Below are positions 52,980 to 61,560 of a stretch of 64,000 bases of DNA, piece after piece (position 1 is the stretch's first letter; the number at the start of each line of letters is the position of its first letter). Origin of the DNA: Verrucomicrobiota bacterium (GTDB lineage Bacteria; Verrucomicrobiota; Verrucomicrobiia; Opitutales; Opitutaceae). The position numbers were made by a program, and so were the translations under genes. The DNA is taken from the NCBI GenBank assembly GCA_028293565.1, contig JAQGON010000045.1:1-64000 (forward strand), in the 5' to 3' direction. Below the pieces are notes generated by a model, which was not told the DNA's origin, did no database searches, and saw only the letters and a list, made by a program, of their open reading frames with translations.

Positions 52980-53651
52980 CTATCCGTCCCGCGCCGGGCG
53001 CCGGGAGAGTTTTTCCAGCAGCTCGGGAAACGCCGCGCGCACCGACGAATCCGCCAGATACTCCGCCGCCTTCGCCTTCGCGCCCCGCGCGCACAAGCCG
53101 GCGTAGACGTGCAGCTCGAACTGGAGCCGCAACCCGGCGCTCGCCTCCTCGAGGCCCAGCGCGCCCAGGAGGAAAATCAGCGCTTCCGCCGTGCAGAATT
53201 TTCCCTCCCCGGCCTGCGTGCGCAGCCAGTAGCGGCTCTCCCCCGTCATCGGCAGGCTCACCCGCCGCCCCCACGAATCGACGGCGCGCATCATGTCGCC
53301 CGCCTGCCGCCAAGTTCCGTCGAGGAGCAGCACCTGGAGATTTTCCGGCGGCACCTCGGAGGAAACCGGGCGGCCCAGGGGATGAAGGATCCAGAGCGTG
53401 CGATCCGGCCGGACGATCTCGGCGCGCTCCAGCGGACGCTCGCGGCGATACAGGTGGACGTCCGCCGCCGGCATCACGCGCTTGATCAAATGCCCGGTGC
53501 TGCTCGGCCGCCACTGCTCCATATGGTGCATGAGGACCTCGACCTTCACCGGGCAGGCGACGTCGCTGATCCCCTCACAAATGCACCAGCGCGGAGGCAG
53601 CTGGCACCGCGGGCATCGCGGGCTTTGGTTGAGAACTACGCTTCGCGCCAT
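52980..53651 (-). CDS. DTW domain protein (TapT-like tRNA aminocarboxypropyltransferase)
   Basis: The 223-aa protein from ATG 53651 opens with a zinc-type cluster 'CPRCQLPPRWCIC', then 'HHMEQWRPSSTGHLIKRVMP' and the signature 'QVLLLDGTWRQAGDMM'. DTW proteins such as E. coli TapT use S-adenosylmethionine to make acp3U in tRNA. The ORF track shows a longer frame upstream, but that part overlaps another gene's shadow and a repeat. A 55-aa zinc-ribbon-like gene and a pagL-like gene precede it on the same strand. Confidence 0.9.
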   Translation of the reverse strand: MARSVVLNQSPRCPRCQLPPRWCICEGISDVACPVKVEVLMHHMEQWRPSSTGHLIKRVMPAADVHLYRRERPLERAEIVRPDRTLWILHPLGRPVSSEVPPENLQVLLLDGTWRQAGDMMRAVDSWGRRVSLPMTGESRYWLRTQAGEGKFCTAEALIFLLGALGLEEASAGLRLQFELHVYAGLCARGAKAKAAEYLADSSVRAAFPELLEKLSRRPARDG

Positions 53652-53754
53652 CGTGGGCACATCCCGGGAGACAAAATCGCGCCGGTCAAGCGGTGGCATG
53701 GATTGGTCCGATGCCCGGGGCTGCTCCGTCGAGGCAACCCCGCCTGCTCGCGGC

Positions 53755-53784
53755 TCCAGCACGTTGAGGGCAACGTGCTCCACC
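53755..53784. repeat. Half-palindrome, family H copy
   Basis: 'AACGTGCTCCACC' and 'TCCAGCACGTTGAGGGCAAC' form the arm sequence seen in full at 59283-59375. It lies in the 152-bp gap between the DTW gene and the 55-aa gene. Confidence 0.7.
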
Positions 53785-53803
53785 TCAGGATGAACTTCCA
53801 GCC

Positions 53804-53971
53804 CTACCCCGCGCTGGCCAGATGCCATCGTCCGCAGATCGGGCAGAGGTAGGCCACCCGCTGGCGCTCGACTCCCCTCAGCATCGCCGCCTCCAGCGCG
53901 TCGCCCTGCGTGAGGTAACGCCGTTTCCGGGAGCAGCGCTGGCGAACGTCCTCGCGCGTGGGCTTTTTCAT
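53804..53971 (-). CDS. Tiny zinc-ribbon-like protein, 55 aa
   Basis: Too short for the ORF track. ATG 53971 to TAG 53804 encodes a basic helical stretch ('KKPTREDVRQRCSRKRRYL', 'GDALEAAMLRGVERQRVAYL') ending 'CPICGRWHLASAG'. The terminal Cys-x-x-Cys...Trp-His resembles small single-knuckle zinc proteins that are common as hypotheticals in this phylum. It begins 15 bp after the PagL-like gene ends, on the same strand, so it is likely cotranscribed. Function unknown. Confidence 0.75.
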   Translation of the reverse strand: MKKPTREDVRQRCSRKRRYLTQGDALEAAMLRGVERQRVAYLCPICGRWHLASAG

Positions 53972-53986
53972 GCCGGCGACGACACG

Positions 53987-54589
53987 CTAAAAAAGCTTCG
54001 AAATTCCCAGCGTCGGGCCGAGCGCGTTCAGCCCGGGGTTCACCTTGTTCATCCCCTTGTTCGAGATGTGCTGGAAATAGAGTCCCGCCGACACCTGCCA
54101 GTTTTCGCCCGTGCGGTAGCGCGCCCCGCAATGCATCAGCCAGTTGAGATTAAAATCCTGGCCCTGGCCGCCGACGACCTCGTAACCCTTGCTGTCCATC
54201 ACGCCGAACCCGCCGCCCGCGGCGAAAAATGCCGTGAATCGCCCGCTCGCATCGCGCCACTCGATTTCCCCCGCGGCCGCGAGCCCGAGATAATAATGCT
54301 CCGGCCCGCGGACGATGGGCTCCATCAGCAAGCTGAACCGCGAGCGCATCACGAGCGTGCCGCCGGCCCACGGCCGCGCGCTGATCGGAGGAATCTTCAG
54401 CGAGAGGATCTGGGGAACCAGCGTGTAGCTCAGCGGCGTCGCTCCGCCGCCCACCTTCCAGAGAACGCCGGACATCATTTCCAGTTCGTACCCGAGATTC
54501 GGCCGGAACGTCACCGGCTCTTCCGCCCGGGCGCAGCCCGCCGACCAGAGCCCGGCCACGACCAGCCAGATCGCGCGGCGCGAGTTCAT
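53987..54589 (-). CDS. PagL-like lipid A 3-O-deacylase
   Basis: The 200-aa precursor (ATG 54589) has a signal peptide ('IWLVVAGLWSAGCARA') and a beta-barrel-like body of alternating residues. The C-terminal 'LYFQHISNKGMNKVNPGLNA' matches the PagL signature H-x-S-N...NPG-x-N that carries the catalytic His and Ser, and the protein ends with a terminal Phe as outer-membrane proteins do. PagL enzymes remove the 3-O acyl chain of lipid A in the outer membrane. Confidence 0.88.
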   Translation of the reverse strand: MNSRRAIWLVVAGLWSAGCARAEEPVTFRPNLGYELEMMSGVLWKVGGGATPLSYTLVPQILSLKIPPISARPWAGGTLVMRSRFSLLMEPIVRGPEHYYLGLAAAGEIEWRDASGRFTAFFAAGGGFGVMDSKGYEVVGGQGQDFNLNWLMHCGARYRTGENWQVSAGLYFQHISNKGMNKVNPGLNALGPTLGISKLF

Positions 54590-54649
54590 TGATGCTCCCA
54601 TGAGCGCAGCGTGCACATCATCGCCGCCAACTCCACCCGATATCTCGGG

Positions 54650-55309
54650 TCATTTCAAAACCCGCGGACGCACCGCGGCCGCCGCCGCCCCGAGCACGGC
54701 CCCGGCGTACGCGTCGAGCGCGACGTGCTGCCGCGTCGCAATCGTCGAATAGACGATCCCCAGACACCACAGCGCGTTCAGTGGACGCATCCAGCCGCCG
54801 CCGCCCAGCGTCCGCAGGATGCGATCGAGCCACACCGCGGAAAACACCGCGAACGCGACATGCAGTGAGGGACACGCGTTCTGCGCGGCATCGACGCTCT
54901 TGAGCCAGGTGAAGCCCGGGTATCTCGACCATTCGACCCCCGTCGTCGCGGGAATCGAAGTGGGCCAGAAGAGGAAGATTCCCAGTCCGACGACCGCCAC
55001 CGCGCCCGCGAGCCAGCCATAGGCGTAGAGCTGGGGCCGGGTCGTGAGCAGCGTCGGCGGCAGCGAAACATAACCCCACAGCGACAGATAGAGCCACAGC
55101 ATCCCCGGCTGAAAGGGGATCAGCCGGTCGGCGGCCGTCAGAGGGATGACGGTCACCCGAAACAGCGGAAACCGCTGCAGGAGGAAATAGGCGAAGAAAA
55201 AAACCGTGACGAAGGCGGTGATCCCGAAAAGCTTCAGGACCACGTGAGGCGCGATGCGCGCCTTCAGCCCGGCGGCTGACGAAGGGCTCTCGGAAGGCGC
55301 TGCGCTCAT
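54650..55309 (-). CDS. PAP2-family membrane phosphatase (PAP2_3-like)
   Basis: About 219 aa from ATG 55309 with five to six membrane helices. The catalytic motifs are 'ACPSLHVAFAVF' (PSxH) and 'ATRQHVALDAYAG' (RxxxxxHxxxD type). The first lysine/arginine motif is less clear, as usual for this inositolphosphotransferase-like subgroup. It acts on lipid phosphates at the membrane. The longer ORF-track frame upstream is not coding. Confidence 0.88.
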   Translation of the reverse strand: MSAAPSESPSSAAGLKARIAPHVVLKLFGITAFVTVFFFAYFLLQRFPLFRVTVIPLTAADRLIPFQPGMLWLYLSLWGYVSLPPTLLTTRPQLYAYGWLAGAVAVVGLGIFLFWPTSIPATTGVEWSRYPGFTWLKSVDAAQNACPSLHVAFAVFSAVWLDRILRTLGGGGWMRPLNALWCLGIVYSTIATRQHVALDAYAGAVLGAAAAAVRPRVLK

Positions 55310-55346
55310 CGGCACGACGGCATACGGCCCCGAAACGCCGGAGCCG

Positions 55347-56234
55347 TCAATACGACCGGCCTTCCACCAGGGATTCCGGCTTTCCACCGCCGACGCGGAA
55401 AAGCGCCGGCAATGTCTCCCTCGTCTTTCCGTCGAGGGTGCGGAAGACGCAGAAATGCAGGTGCGGCTCCGACGAGAAGCCGGTGTTTCCCGACAGCGCG
55501 ATCGGCTGGCCGGCCACCACGGTCTCGCCGATCCGCACCTTGACGCCGTCGGTCGCCAGGTGGAAATACTCCGCATACGTGCCATCCGCGTGGCGGATGA
55601 TGACGTAGTTGGCGCGCTGCTTGAACACGGGGCTCACCCCGCCCGCGGTTGAATCCGAGCGCGCCCCGCAAACCGTGCCGGCCCGCGCGGCGCAGACCGT
55701 CGTCCCCACCGGCATCCTGAAGTCGAAGGCGCGCTCGTTCTGCGAGCCTTGACCGTGGCTGAAATGCCCGAAATTTCCCTGCTGCAGCCGGTGCGTCTCG
55801 TTCTGCGCGAACGGCAGCCGATAAATGGCCGATGCCTCCGGGCGGCCCTGGCGCGTGCCGAGACTCCAGAAAAAACGGTACTGATACCGCCACGCCGCCG
55901 CCGCATCCGCGGCCCGCACGATGACCGCCACCGCGGACCTCTGGCCTGAAAGATCGAACGTGTAAGGCAGCGGATGCGACGACGTCACGTTCTGGAGGTC
56001 CGCTTCGAGGGTCACGGTCACATCCGCCCCGTCGCGCACCCAGGCGACCAAGCGAACGGCCTTGCCGTCTTGCTGTTCCGTGAACGTCACGACCTTGTCG
56101 TCGCTCTCGACGGCCCTGAGCACCGTCAGGCCCGCAAAAAAACCGAGGCAGGCGAACCGGAAAAAATCCTTCACCCTCCGATGGAAACGTCCTCCGCACC
56201 GGCGCGCGACGGAAAAAATCGGCGCGACGCCCAC
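55347..56234 (-). CDS. M23 family metallopeptidase, secreted
   Basis: Up to 295 aa from GTG 56234; GTG 56174 (275 aa) is equally possible because the signal segment 'FFRFACLGFFAGLTVLRAVE' lies just after it. The C-terminal peptidase domain has 'NERAFDFRMPVGTTVCAARA' (Asp ligand; the upstream His probably comes from 'HFSHGQGSQ'), 'YVIIRHADGTYAEYFHL' and 'SEPHLHFCVF' (HxH). M23 enzymes cut peptidoglycan cross-bridges or act on cell-wall peptides. Confidence 0.88.
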   Translation of the reverse strand: MGVAPIFSVARRCGGRFHRRVKDFFRFACLGFFAGLTVLRAVESDDKVVTFTEQQDGKAVRLVAWVRDGADVTVTLEADLQNVTSSHPLPYTFDLSGQRSAVAVIVRAADAAAAWRYQYRFFWSLGTRQGRPEASAIYRLPFAQNETHRLQQGNFGHFSHGQGSQNERAFDFRMPVGTTVCAARAGTVCGARSDSTAGGVSPVFKQRANYVIIRHADGTYAEYFHLATDGVKVRIGETVVAGQPIALSGNTGFSSEPHLHFCVFRTLDGKTRETLPALFRVGGGKPESLVEGRSY

Positions 56235-56325
56235 AACCCGCCCGGGAATTCAAGCGGATTGGCGAAACTCCCCCACATTTCCCTATCGCGTGGCGCAAAA
56301 CGATCCGGCAAGGAGGACGACCATC

Positions 56326-57300
56326 ATGCCTTCGCCTTCTTCCGCCCCTTGGAAACGCGCCAACACCGACTGGTTCATGCAGGGCAAATGGGGCCTGTTC
56401 ACCCATTATCTCGCCGACACGGCCAGCAACCTAAAGCCGATCGCGCTGCCGGTCGACGACTGGAACCGGCGGATCGACGCCTTCGACGTCGACGGCCTGG
56501 CGCGGCAGCTCGCGGAGGCCCGCGTGCCATATTTCGTCATCACCCTCGGACAGAATTCCGGGTTCTACCTGTCACCGAACCGCGCCTATGACGAGATCGT
56601 CGGCATCAAGCCGAGCAAGTGCTCCCGGCGGGATCTGATCGCCGATCTCGCCCAGGCGCTCGCGCCGCGCGGCATCCGGCTGATGGGATATCTTCCCGGC
56701 ACTGCTCCGGCGGGCGACGCGATTGCGAAGGAAAAACTGGAGGGGAAGCCCGACAAGCGGATGACGGAATTCCAGCGAAACTGGGAAGCCGTGGTGCGCG
56801 AGTGGTCCCTGCGCTGGGGAAAATCGCTGAGCGGCTGGTGGATCGACGGACCCTACGACGCGGCGGCTTACCAGCATCCCGACGCGCCGAACTACCGCAG
56901 CTTCGCCGAGGCGCTGAAGGCGGGAAATCCGGACTCGATCGTCGCCTTCAACAACGGACTGCGGACGCCGCTTTATTCGATGACGGAATACGAGGATTAT
57001 ACTCCCGGGGAAATCGAGCGCGACCTGTCGGTCGCGGCCGGAAACACGCCGGACTTTTCGCGCCTCGCGAATTACGACCGCTTCCTCAACGGGGCGCAGC
57101 TGCACGTGCTCACCATCATGGGGGAATGGTGGGGCAAGCGGCCGCTGCGGTTCCCGGACGAACTCACCATCGGCTACACCAAATTCATCAACTCGCGCGG
57201 CGGCGTGGTGTCATGGGACGCGCCACTCACGCTCGAGGGGCACATCGATCCCGAATTCCTCCCGCAGGTCACGGCGCTGGGACGCGCGATCGGAAAATAG
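56326..57300 (+). CDS. GH29-like (alpha-L-fucosidase fold) protein
   Basis: 324 aa from ATG 56326, preceded by a good ribosome site ('AAGGAGGACGACC'). 'WFMQGKWGLFTHYLADTASN' matches the FGIFxHW opening of GH29 and 'SLSGWWIDGPYD' holds the expected nucleophile Asp. The general acid is not obvious, and the protein lacks the C-terminal beta domain, so fucosidase activity is unproven. No signal peptide. An epimerase gene follows after 38 bp. Confidence 0.8.
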   Translation: MPSPSSAPWKRANTDWFMQGKWGLFTHYLADTASNLKPIALPVDDWNRRIDAFDVDGLARQLAEARVPYFVITLGQNSGFYLSPNRAYDEIVGIKPSKCSRRDLIADLAQALAPRGIRLMGYLPGTAPAGDAIAKEKLEGKPDKRMTEFQRNWEAVVREWSLRWGKSLSGWWIDGPYDAAAYQHPDAPNYRSFAEALKAGNPDSIVAFNNGLRTPLYSMTEYEDYTPGEIERDLSVAAGNTPDFSRLANYDRFLNGAQLHVLTIMGEWWGKRPLRFPDELTIGYTKFINSRGGVVSWDAPLTLEGHIDPEFLPQVTALGRAIGK

Positions 57301-57338
57301 GCCGCCCCCATTCGCGCCCTTCGCGGAAAAAAAACTTC

Positions 57339-58337
57339 ATGAAGGTTCTGATCATCGGCGGGAGCGGCCTGATTTCGACGGGGATCGTGAAGGCGCTGCA
57401 CGCGCGCGGCACCGACCTCACGGTGTTCAACCGCGGGCAAACGGACGACCGGCTCGGCCCGGTCAAGCACCTCCGCGGCGACCGGGATGACTTCGCCGCG
57501 TTTGAAAAAACCATGGCCGCGCAGGGCACGTGGGACGCGGTGATCGACATGATCTGCTTCCGGCCCGACCAGGCCGGGAGCGATCTCCGCGCCTTCGCGC
57601 ACCGCTGCGGGCATTTCATCTTCTGCAGCACCGTGTGCACGTATGGAAACACCCAGACGGTGATCCCGACCACGGAAGCGACGCCGCAGGCGCCGCACTC
57701 GGGCTACGGACGGGACAAAGTCGCGTGCGAGGGGATTTTCCTCCGCGCCCATGCCGAGGGGAAAATGCCGGTGACGATTCTCCGCCCCTCCCACACCTAT
57801 GGACCGGGAGGAAACGTCATCAACAACCTGGGCTGGCAGCCAACCTTCATCGATCGTCTCAGAAAGGGCCGGCCAATTGTCGTGAGCGGCGACGGCCACG
57901 GCTTGTGGCAGAGCGCTTACTCCGAGGATGTCGGCGTGGGTTTCGCGCACGCCGCCGGACGGAAGGCGTGTTTCGGGCAGGCCTACAACATTGTCGGCGA
58001 CGAAGTCGTGACGTGGGATGACTACACGCGCCGGACCGCCGCCGCGATCGGCGCGCCCGATCCCCGGATCGTCCACATCCCCACGGATGTCCTGCTGGCG
58101 CTCGATCGGAAGCGCTACACGGCGCTGGAGGAAATCTTCCGTTTCCACGGAGTGTATTCGAACGGGAAAATCCGTCGTGACGTTCCGGAATACCGCTCGG
58201 CGATGCCGTACGAGGAAGGCGTCCGCCGGACGGTCGCCTGGATGGACCAGCATCAGACCATCGTCTCGTGCGACACCGATCCGTTCGAGGATCGGTTGGT
58301 GGACGCGTGGGAGAAACTCCGGCTGCAAGCCCTGTAG
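57339..58337 (+). CDS. NAD-dependent epimerase/dehydratase (SDR family)
   Basis: 332 aa from ATG 57339. The Rossmann opening is 'MKVLIIGGSGLISTGIVKAL'. Further motifs are 'CSTVCTYG', 'YGRDKVACEGIF' with the YxxxK catalytic pair, and 'RPSHTYGPGG'. It belongs to the extended SDR group acting on nucleotide sugars or similar. It follows the GH29-like gene and may share its transcript. The ORF track shows it only as the end of a longer frame. Confidence 0.9.
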   Translation: MKVLIIGGSGLISTGIVKALHARGTDLTVFNRGQTDDRLGPVKHLRGDRDDFAAFEKTMAAQGTWDAVIDMICFRPDQAGSDLRAFAHRCGHFIFCSTVCTYGNTQTVIPTTEATPQAPHSGYGRDKVACEGIFLRAHAEGKMPVTILRPSHTYGPGGNVINNLGWQPTFIDRLRKGRPIVVSGDGHGLWQSAYSEDVGVGFAHAAGRKACFGQAYNIVGDEVVTWDDYTRRTAAAIGAPDPRIVHIPTDVLLALDRKRYTALEEIFRFHGVYSNGKIRRDVPEYRSAMPYEEGVRRTVAWMDQHQTIVSCDTDPFEDRLVDAWEKLRLQAL

Positions 58338-58381
58338 GCGGCGCGCGGGCGCGCAGGCTCCGCCGGAAGCTGCGCCCTTTC

Positions 58382-59221
58382 CTACCCGCGCGACGGCTCG
58401 AGCATCGCCTCGCGCGCCTTGCGCGAAAGCTCCGCGATGTGCCCGTCGTTGGCCATCACCTGCTCCAAGTGACGCCTGCGTCCGGGGCCGGCCGTGTTCA
58501 TCATGATCTCGCCATAGGCGCGCTCCACCCAGAAGCGCGAGACGCCGTTGAGGTAATCGCGCAGCTCCTGGACGCGAGCCTCGGGATAACGCTGGCACAG
58601 GTTCATGGTGAACATCCGCCGCCATCCGCTGCCGCCGAAGGCCGCGTGCTTCGTGTTGTGATTGAACACCAGGATATCGCCCGGCTTCGTTTCGAGCGCC
58701 AGGCAGGGCACGTCGCGGCCGTGAATGCCCCAGTGTTCCTCGCTCTTGTAAACCTGCTCGTTGACGGACTTCGCGAAACTGTCGACGTCCTTGTGGCTGC
58801 CGGGAATGACCCGGAGGCAGCCGGTGTCGCGCGTCAGCGGGTCGAGGTAATAGGCAATTTTGAGATGAAGGATGTCCTTGTGCCATCCGTCCGAATGCCA
58901 GCCCGTGTCGCCGGAGTAATAATTCCCGTCGCTCGGCATGTAGTTGAAATCGTCGCCCAGCAGGCCGGCCGCAATGCCGTGAATGCGCGGATCGTCGAGC
59001 AGGCCGGAGAGCATCGCGCTCTGGTCGGGAAACGGCACGATGCACGAGCGCTGCTTGCCTTCGTGAGGCTTGCCGGCGTGCCCGCCCCCGCGCTTGGCGA
59101 AGATGCCTTCGAATTCGCGGATGATTTCGTCGATGCGATCCTTCAGCAGGCCGGGAAACGCGAGGAAGCCGAAGGTGTGGAAAAACGTTTTCTGCTGCGC
59201 GGTGAGTTCGAAGGAATCCAT
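58382..59221 (-). CDS. Phytanoyl-CoA dioxygenase family protein
   Basis: 279 aa from ATG 59221. The iron ligands appear in 'DTGWHSDGWHKDILHL' (HxD) and 'FNHNTKHAAFGGSGWRRMFT' (distal His plus the Arg/Thr that bind 2-oxoglutarate). 'CLRVIPGSHKD' is a further PhyH hallmark. It is an Fe(II)/2-oxoglutarate hydroxylase of unknown substrate. It is convergent with the epimerase gene. Confidence 0.92.
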   Translation of the reverse strand: MDSFELTAQQKTFFHTFGFLAFPGLLKDRIDEIIREFEGIFAKRGGGHAGKPHEGKQRSCIVPFPDQSAMLSGLLDDPRIHGIAAGLLGDDFNYMPSDGNYYSGDTGWHSDGWHKDILHLKIAYYLDPLTRDTGCLRVIPGSHKDVDSFAKSVNEQVYKSEEHWGIHGRDVPCLALETKPGDILVFNHNTKHAAFGGSGWRRMFTMNLCQRYPEARVQELRDYLNGVSRFWVERAYGEIMMNTAGPGRRRHLEQVMANDGHIAELSRKAREAMLEPSRG

Positions 59222-59282
59222 GGGCGGGAGGGGGTTGGAGGGGACAGCGCCCGGTTTTCCACCGCGGGGCTGGGCAGTCAAT

Positions 59283-59375
59283 GGTGGAACGCATTGCCCT
59301 CAATGCGTTGGACGCTCCGTCTGTCCCTTGAGTCCTGCTCGCACCTCCAGCGCATTGAGGGCAATGCGCTCCACC
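59283..59375. repeat. Palindromic repeat, family H full copy
   Basis: 30-bp arms at 59283-59312 and 59346-59375 differ at two positions; the core is 'GGAGCGCATTGCCCTCAATG'. Single arms or variants occur at 53755-53784, about 62106-62120 and 63504-63577. It lies in the divergent gap between the dioxygenase and tgt-like genes. Confidence 0.88.
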
Positions 59376-59426
59376 TTTCCGTCTGCGCTTTCAACCTTCC
59401 CCTTTCGCCTTTCAACTCCCCTCCCG

Positions 59427-61454
59427 ATGTCCCGACTCTCTTTCACCGTCGAACGCGAAGCCACCGGATCGAAAGCGCGCGCCGCCACGTTCCAGACGCT
59501 GCACGGAGCGGTCGAGACCCCGGTGTTCATGCCGGTCGGCACCCAGGCGACGGTGAAAAGCCAGACGGTCGAGACCCTGAAGGCCACGGGCGCGAGCGTC
59601 CTCCTCGCCAACACCTACCACCTGCTGCTGCGGCCGGGCGCGGAGGTTTTCCGGAAATTCGGCGGCATCCATCGCTTCATGAACTGGGACCGGCCCGTGC
59701 TGACCGACTCCGGCGGATTCCAGATCTTCTCCCTGCCGGGCGAGCGGTCGATGAACGAGGACGGCGCGCGGTTTCGCAGCTATGTCGACGGCGACATCCA
59801 CCTGCTCTCGCCGGAATCGAGCATTGCGATGCAGAAACTGATCGGCAGCGACATCATGATGGCCCTCGACCAATGCATCCCGTCGACCGCGCCCCATGAC
59901 GAAGCGCTCGCCGCGATGGAGCTGACACACCGGTGGGCCCGCCGCTCGCTTGAGGCGCGCGGCGACTCGGCGCAGGCACTTTTCGGAATCGTCCAGGGCG
60001 CGTGTCATCACGATTTGCGGAAAAAAAGCGCGGCCTTTCTGCGCGAACTTCCCTTCGACGGGCTGGCGATCGGCGGACTCGCGGTTGGCGAGACGCATGC
60101 CGAGCGCTACGAGTTCACCGGCCTGGTCACCGATCATCTTCCCAAAACCCTGCCGCGTTACCTGATGGGCGTCGGCACGCCGATCGACATCCTCGAGGCC
60201 GTTCATCGCGGCGTGGACATGTTCGACTGCATCATCCCTTCGCAGCTGGCGCAGCGCGGCGTCGCCTTCACCGCGCGCGGCCGGCTCCAGGTCCGGCGCG
60301 CGGTCCATAAGCTCGACGAGTCCCCGCTCGAGTCCGGCTGCGGCTGCTCCACCTGCCAGACCTACTCGCGCGCGTACCTGCACCATCTCGTCAAGTCCGA
60401 CGAAATGCTCGGCTGGCATCTGCTCGGCGTGCATAATTTCGCGTTCTATCACCGGCTGATGCGCGAGATGCGGCGGAGCATCCTGGAAAATCGCTTCGCG
60501 GAATTTTATGAGGCGCGACGGCACGACCTGGGCGGAAGCGACGACGAGAACGTCGTTCATCCTGTGAAGAAGCGGGCTCCGGCACGGTCGAGCCAGCTGG
60601 GCGACTACGACGTCGTGACCGGCTCGCAGGGTTTCTCGAGCATCCGCCAGATCAGCTCCGGCGAGGTGATGCACTCGGTCAACCGGCCGAGCGACGAGGC
60701 CCAGGCCCTCTACATCGAGCAGTCGCGGCTCGCCTTGCGCCTCCTCAAGCGCGACGACGACGCGGGCGAGCTGGTGATCTGGGACGTCGGTCTGGGCGCG
60801 GCGTCGAACGCGATGGCCGCGCTGCACTGCTTCGAAAAAGTCCTCGCCGAACATGGCTCAGGGGCGGTCCGGACGCTTCGCCTGATCAGCTTCGAGATCG
60901 ACCTCGACCCGCTGAAGCTCGCGCTGCGCTTCGCCAGCCACTTCCCCCACCTGCGCCACGGGGCGCCGCACGCGATCGTGAAGCACGGGCAATGGGATCA
61001 CGGCTCGGACCTGCTCCATTGGAAACTCCACCACGGCGATTTCCTCGCGTTTCTCGAGTCGTCGCCGGTGCCGGACCTGATCTTCTACGACCCCTTTTCC
61101 GCGAAGACGGACACGGCGTTGTGGACGCGCGAGGTCTTTGCGCGCCTGCTCCAGCACTGCCGCCCGAAGCCGGCCGAGCTGTACACCTACTCCGCCGCGA
61201 CCGCGGTGCGCGTGGCGTTCCTGGCCGCGGGATTCCACGTCGCCGAGGGCGTCGGAACAGGGCCGAAGGCGACGACGACCGTGGCGTTCACGCAGGAGCG
61301 CGGCGCCAGGGCGCATCCCGCCGCGTCCCGCCTCCTCGGCGCGGAGTGGCTCGCCCGGTGGCGCCGGAGCGATTCGAAATTTCCGGCGAACCTTGTGGCC
61401 GAAGAAAAACCGGCCTTCGAAAGAACCCTGGAAGCCCATCCGCAGTTCAGGTGA
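59427..61454 (+). CDS. tgt: tRNA-guanine transglycosylase fused to an MnmC-like methyltransferase domain
   Basis: 675 aa from ATG 59427; the ORF-track N-terminal addition is a repeat. Residues 1-~375 are Tgt: 'LTDSGGFQIF' (base Asp ~94), 'MALDQC', 'GIVQGACHHDL', 'VDMFDCIIPSQLAQRG' (nucleophile Asp ~267) and zinc ligands Cys305/307/310 with His336 at canonical spacing. The usual PTRNAR/PTRLAR is 'PSQLAQ'. Residues ~395-650 resemble the Methyltransf_30/MnmC domain: 'LVIWDVGLGAASNAMAALHC', 'LISFEIDLDP', 'DLIFYDPFSAKTDTALWTRE'. Tgt inserts preQ1 at G34, and MnmC methylates a U34 side chain, so both parts relate to tRNA position 34. Substrates here are unproven. Confidence 0.9.
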   Translation: MSRLSFTVEREATGSKARAATFQTLHGAVETPVFMPVGTQATVKSQTVETLKATGASVLLANTYHLLLRPGAEVFRKFGGIHRFMNWDRPVLTDSGGFQIFSLPGERSMNEDGARFRSYVDGDIHLLSPESSIAMQKLIGSDIMMALDQCIPSTAPHDEALAAMELTHRWARRSLEARGDSAQALFGIVQGACHHDLRKKSAAFLRELPFDGLAIGGLAVGETHAERYEFTGLVTDHLPKTLPRYLMGVGTPIDILEAVHRGVDMFDCIIPSQLAQRGVAFTARGRLQVRRAVHKLDESPLESGCGCSTCQTYSRAYLHHLVKSDEMLGWHLLGVHNFAFYHRLMREMRRSILENRFAEFYEARRHDLGGSDDENVVHPVKKRAPARSSQLGDYDVVTGSQGFSSIRQISSGEVMHSVNRPSDEAQALYIEQSRLALRLLKRDDDAGELVIWDVGLGAASNAMAALHCFEKVLAEHGSGAVRTLRLISFEIDLDPLKLALRFASHFPHLRHGAPHAIVKHGQWDHGSDLLHWKLHHGDFLAFLESSPVPDLIFYDPFSAKTDTALWTREVFARLLQHCRPKPAELYTYSAATAVRVAFLAAGFHVAEGVGTGPKATTTVAFTQERGARAHPAASRLLGAEWLARWRRSDSKFPANLVAEEKPAFERTLEAHPQFR

Positions 61455-61560
61455 CGCCGCGTCTCCGGCGGACGGACGGACCGGCCCTGTCCGGGAACTA
61501 AATGCGAGGAGGCCGGCGGCGCTCCTTGCGCGATCCGCAGCGGCCCGCTAGCTCTGGTCC

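Noticed and set aside
53652-54131. N-terminal extension of the DTW gene
   Set aside because: It overlaps the 55-aa gene and the end of the pagL-like gene in a non-protein-like frame; ATG 53651 gives the normal DTW start.
59070-59426. N-terminal extension of the tgt-like gene in the ORF track
   Set aside because: It crosses the dioxygenase start and the family H palindrome; 'MSRLSFTVEREATGSKARAA' at 59427 is the natural Tgt N-terminus.
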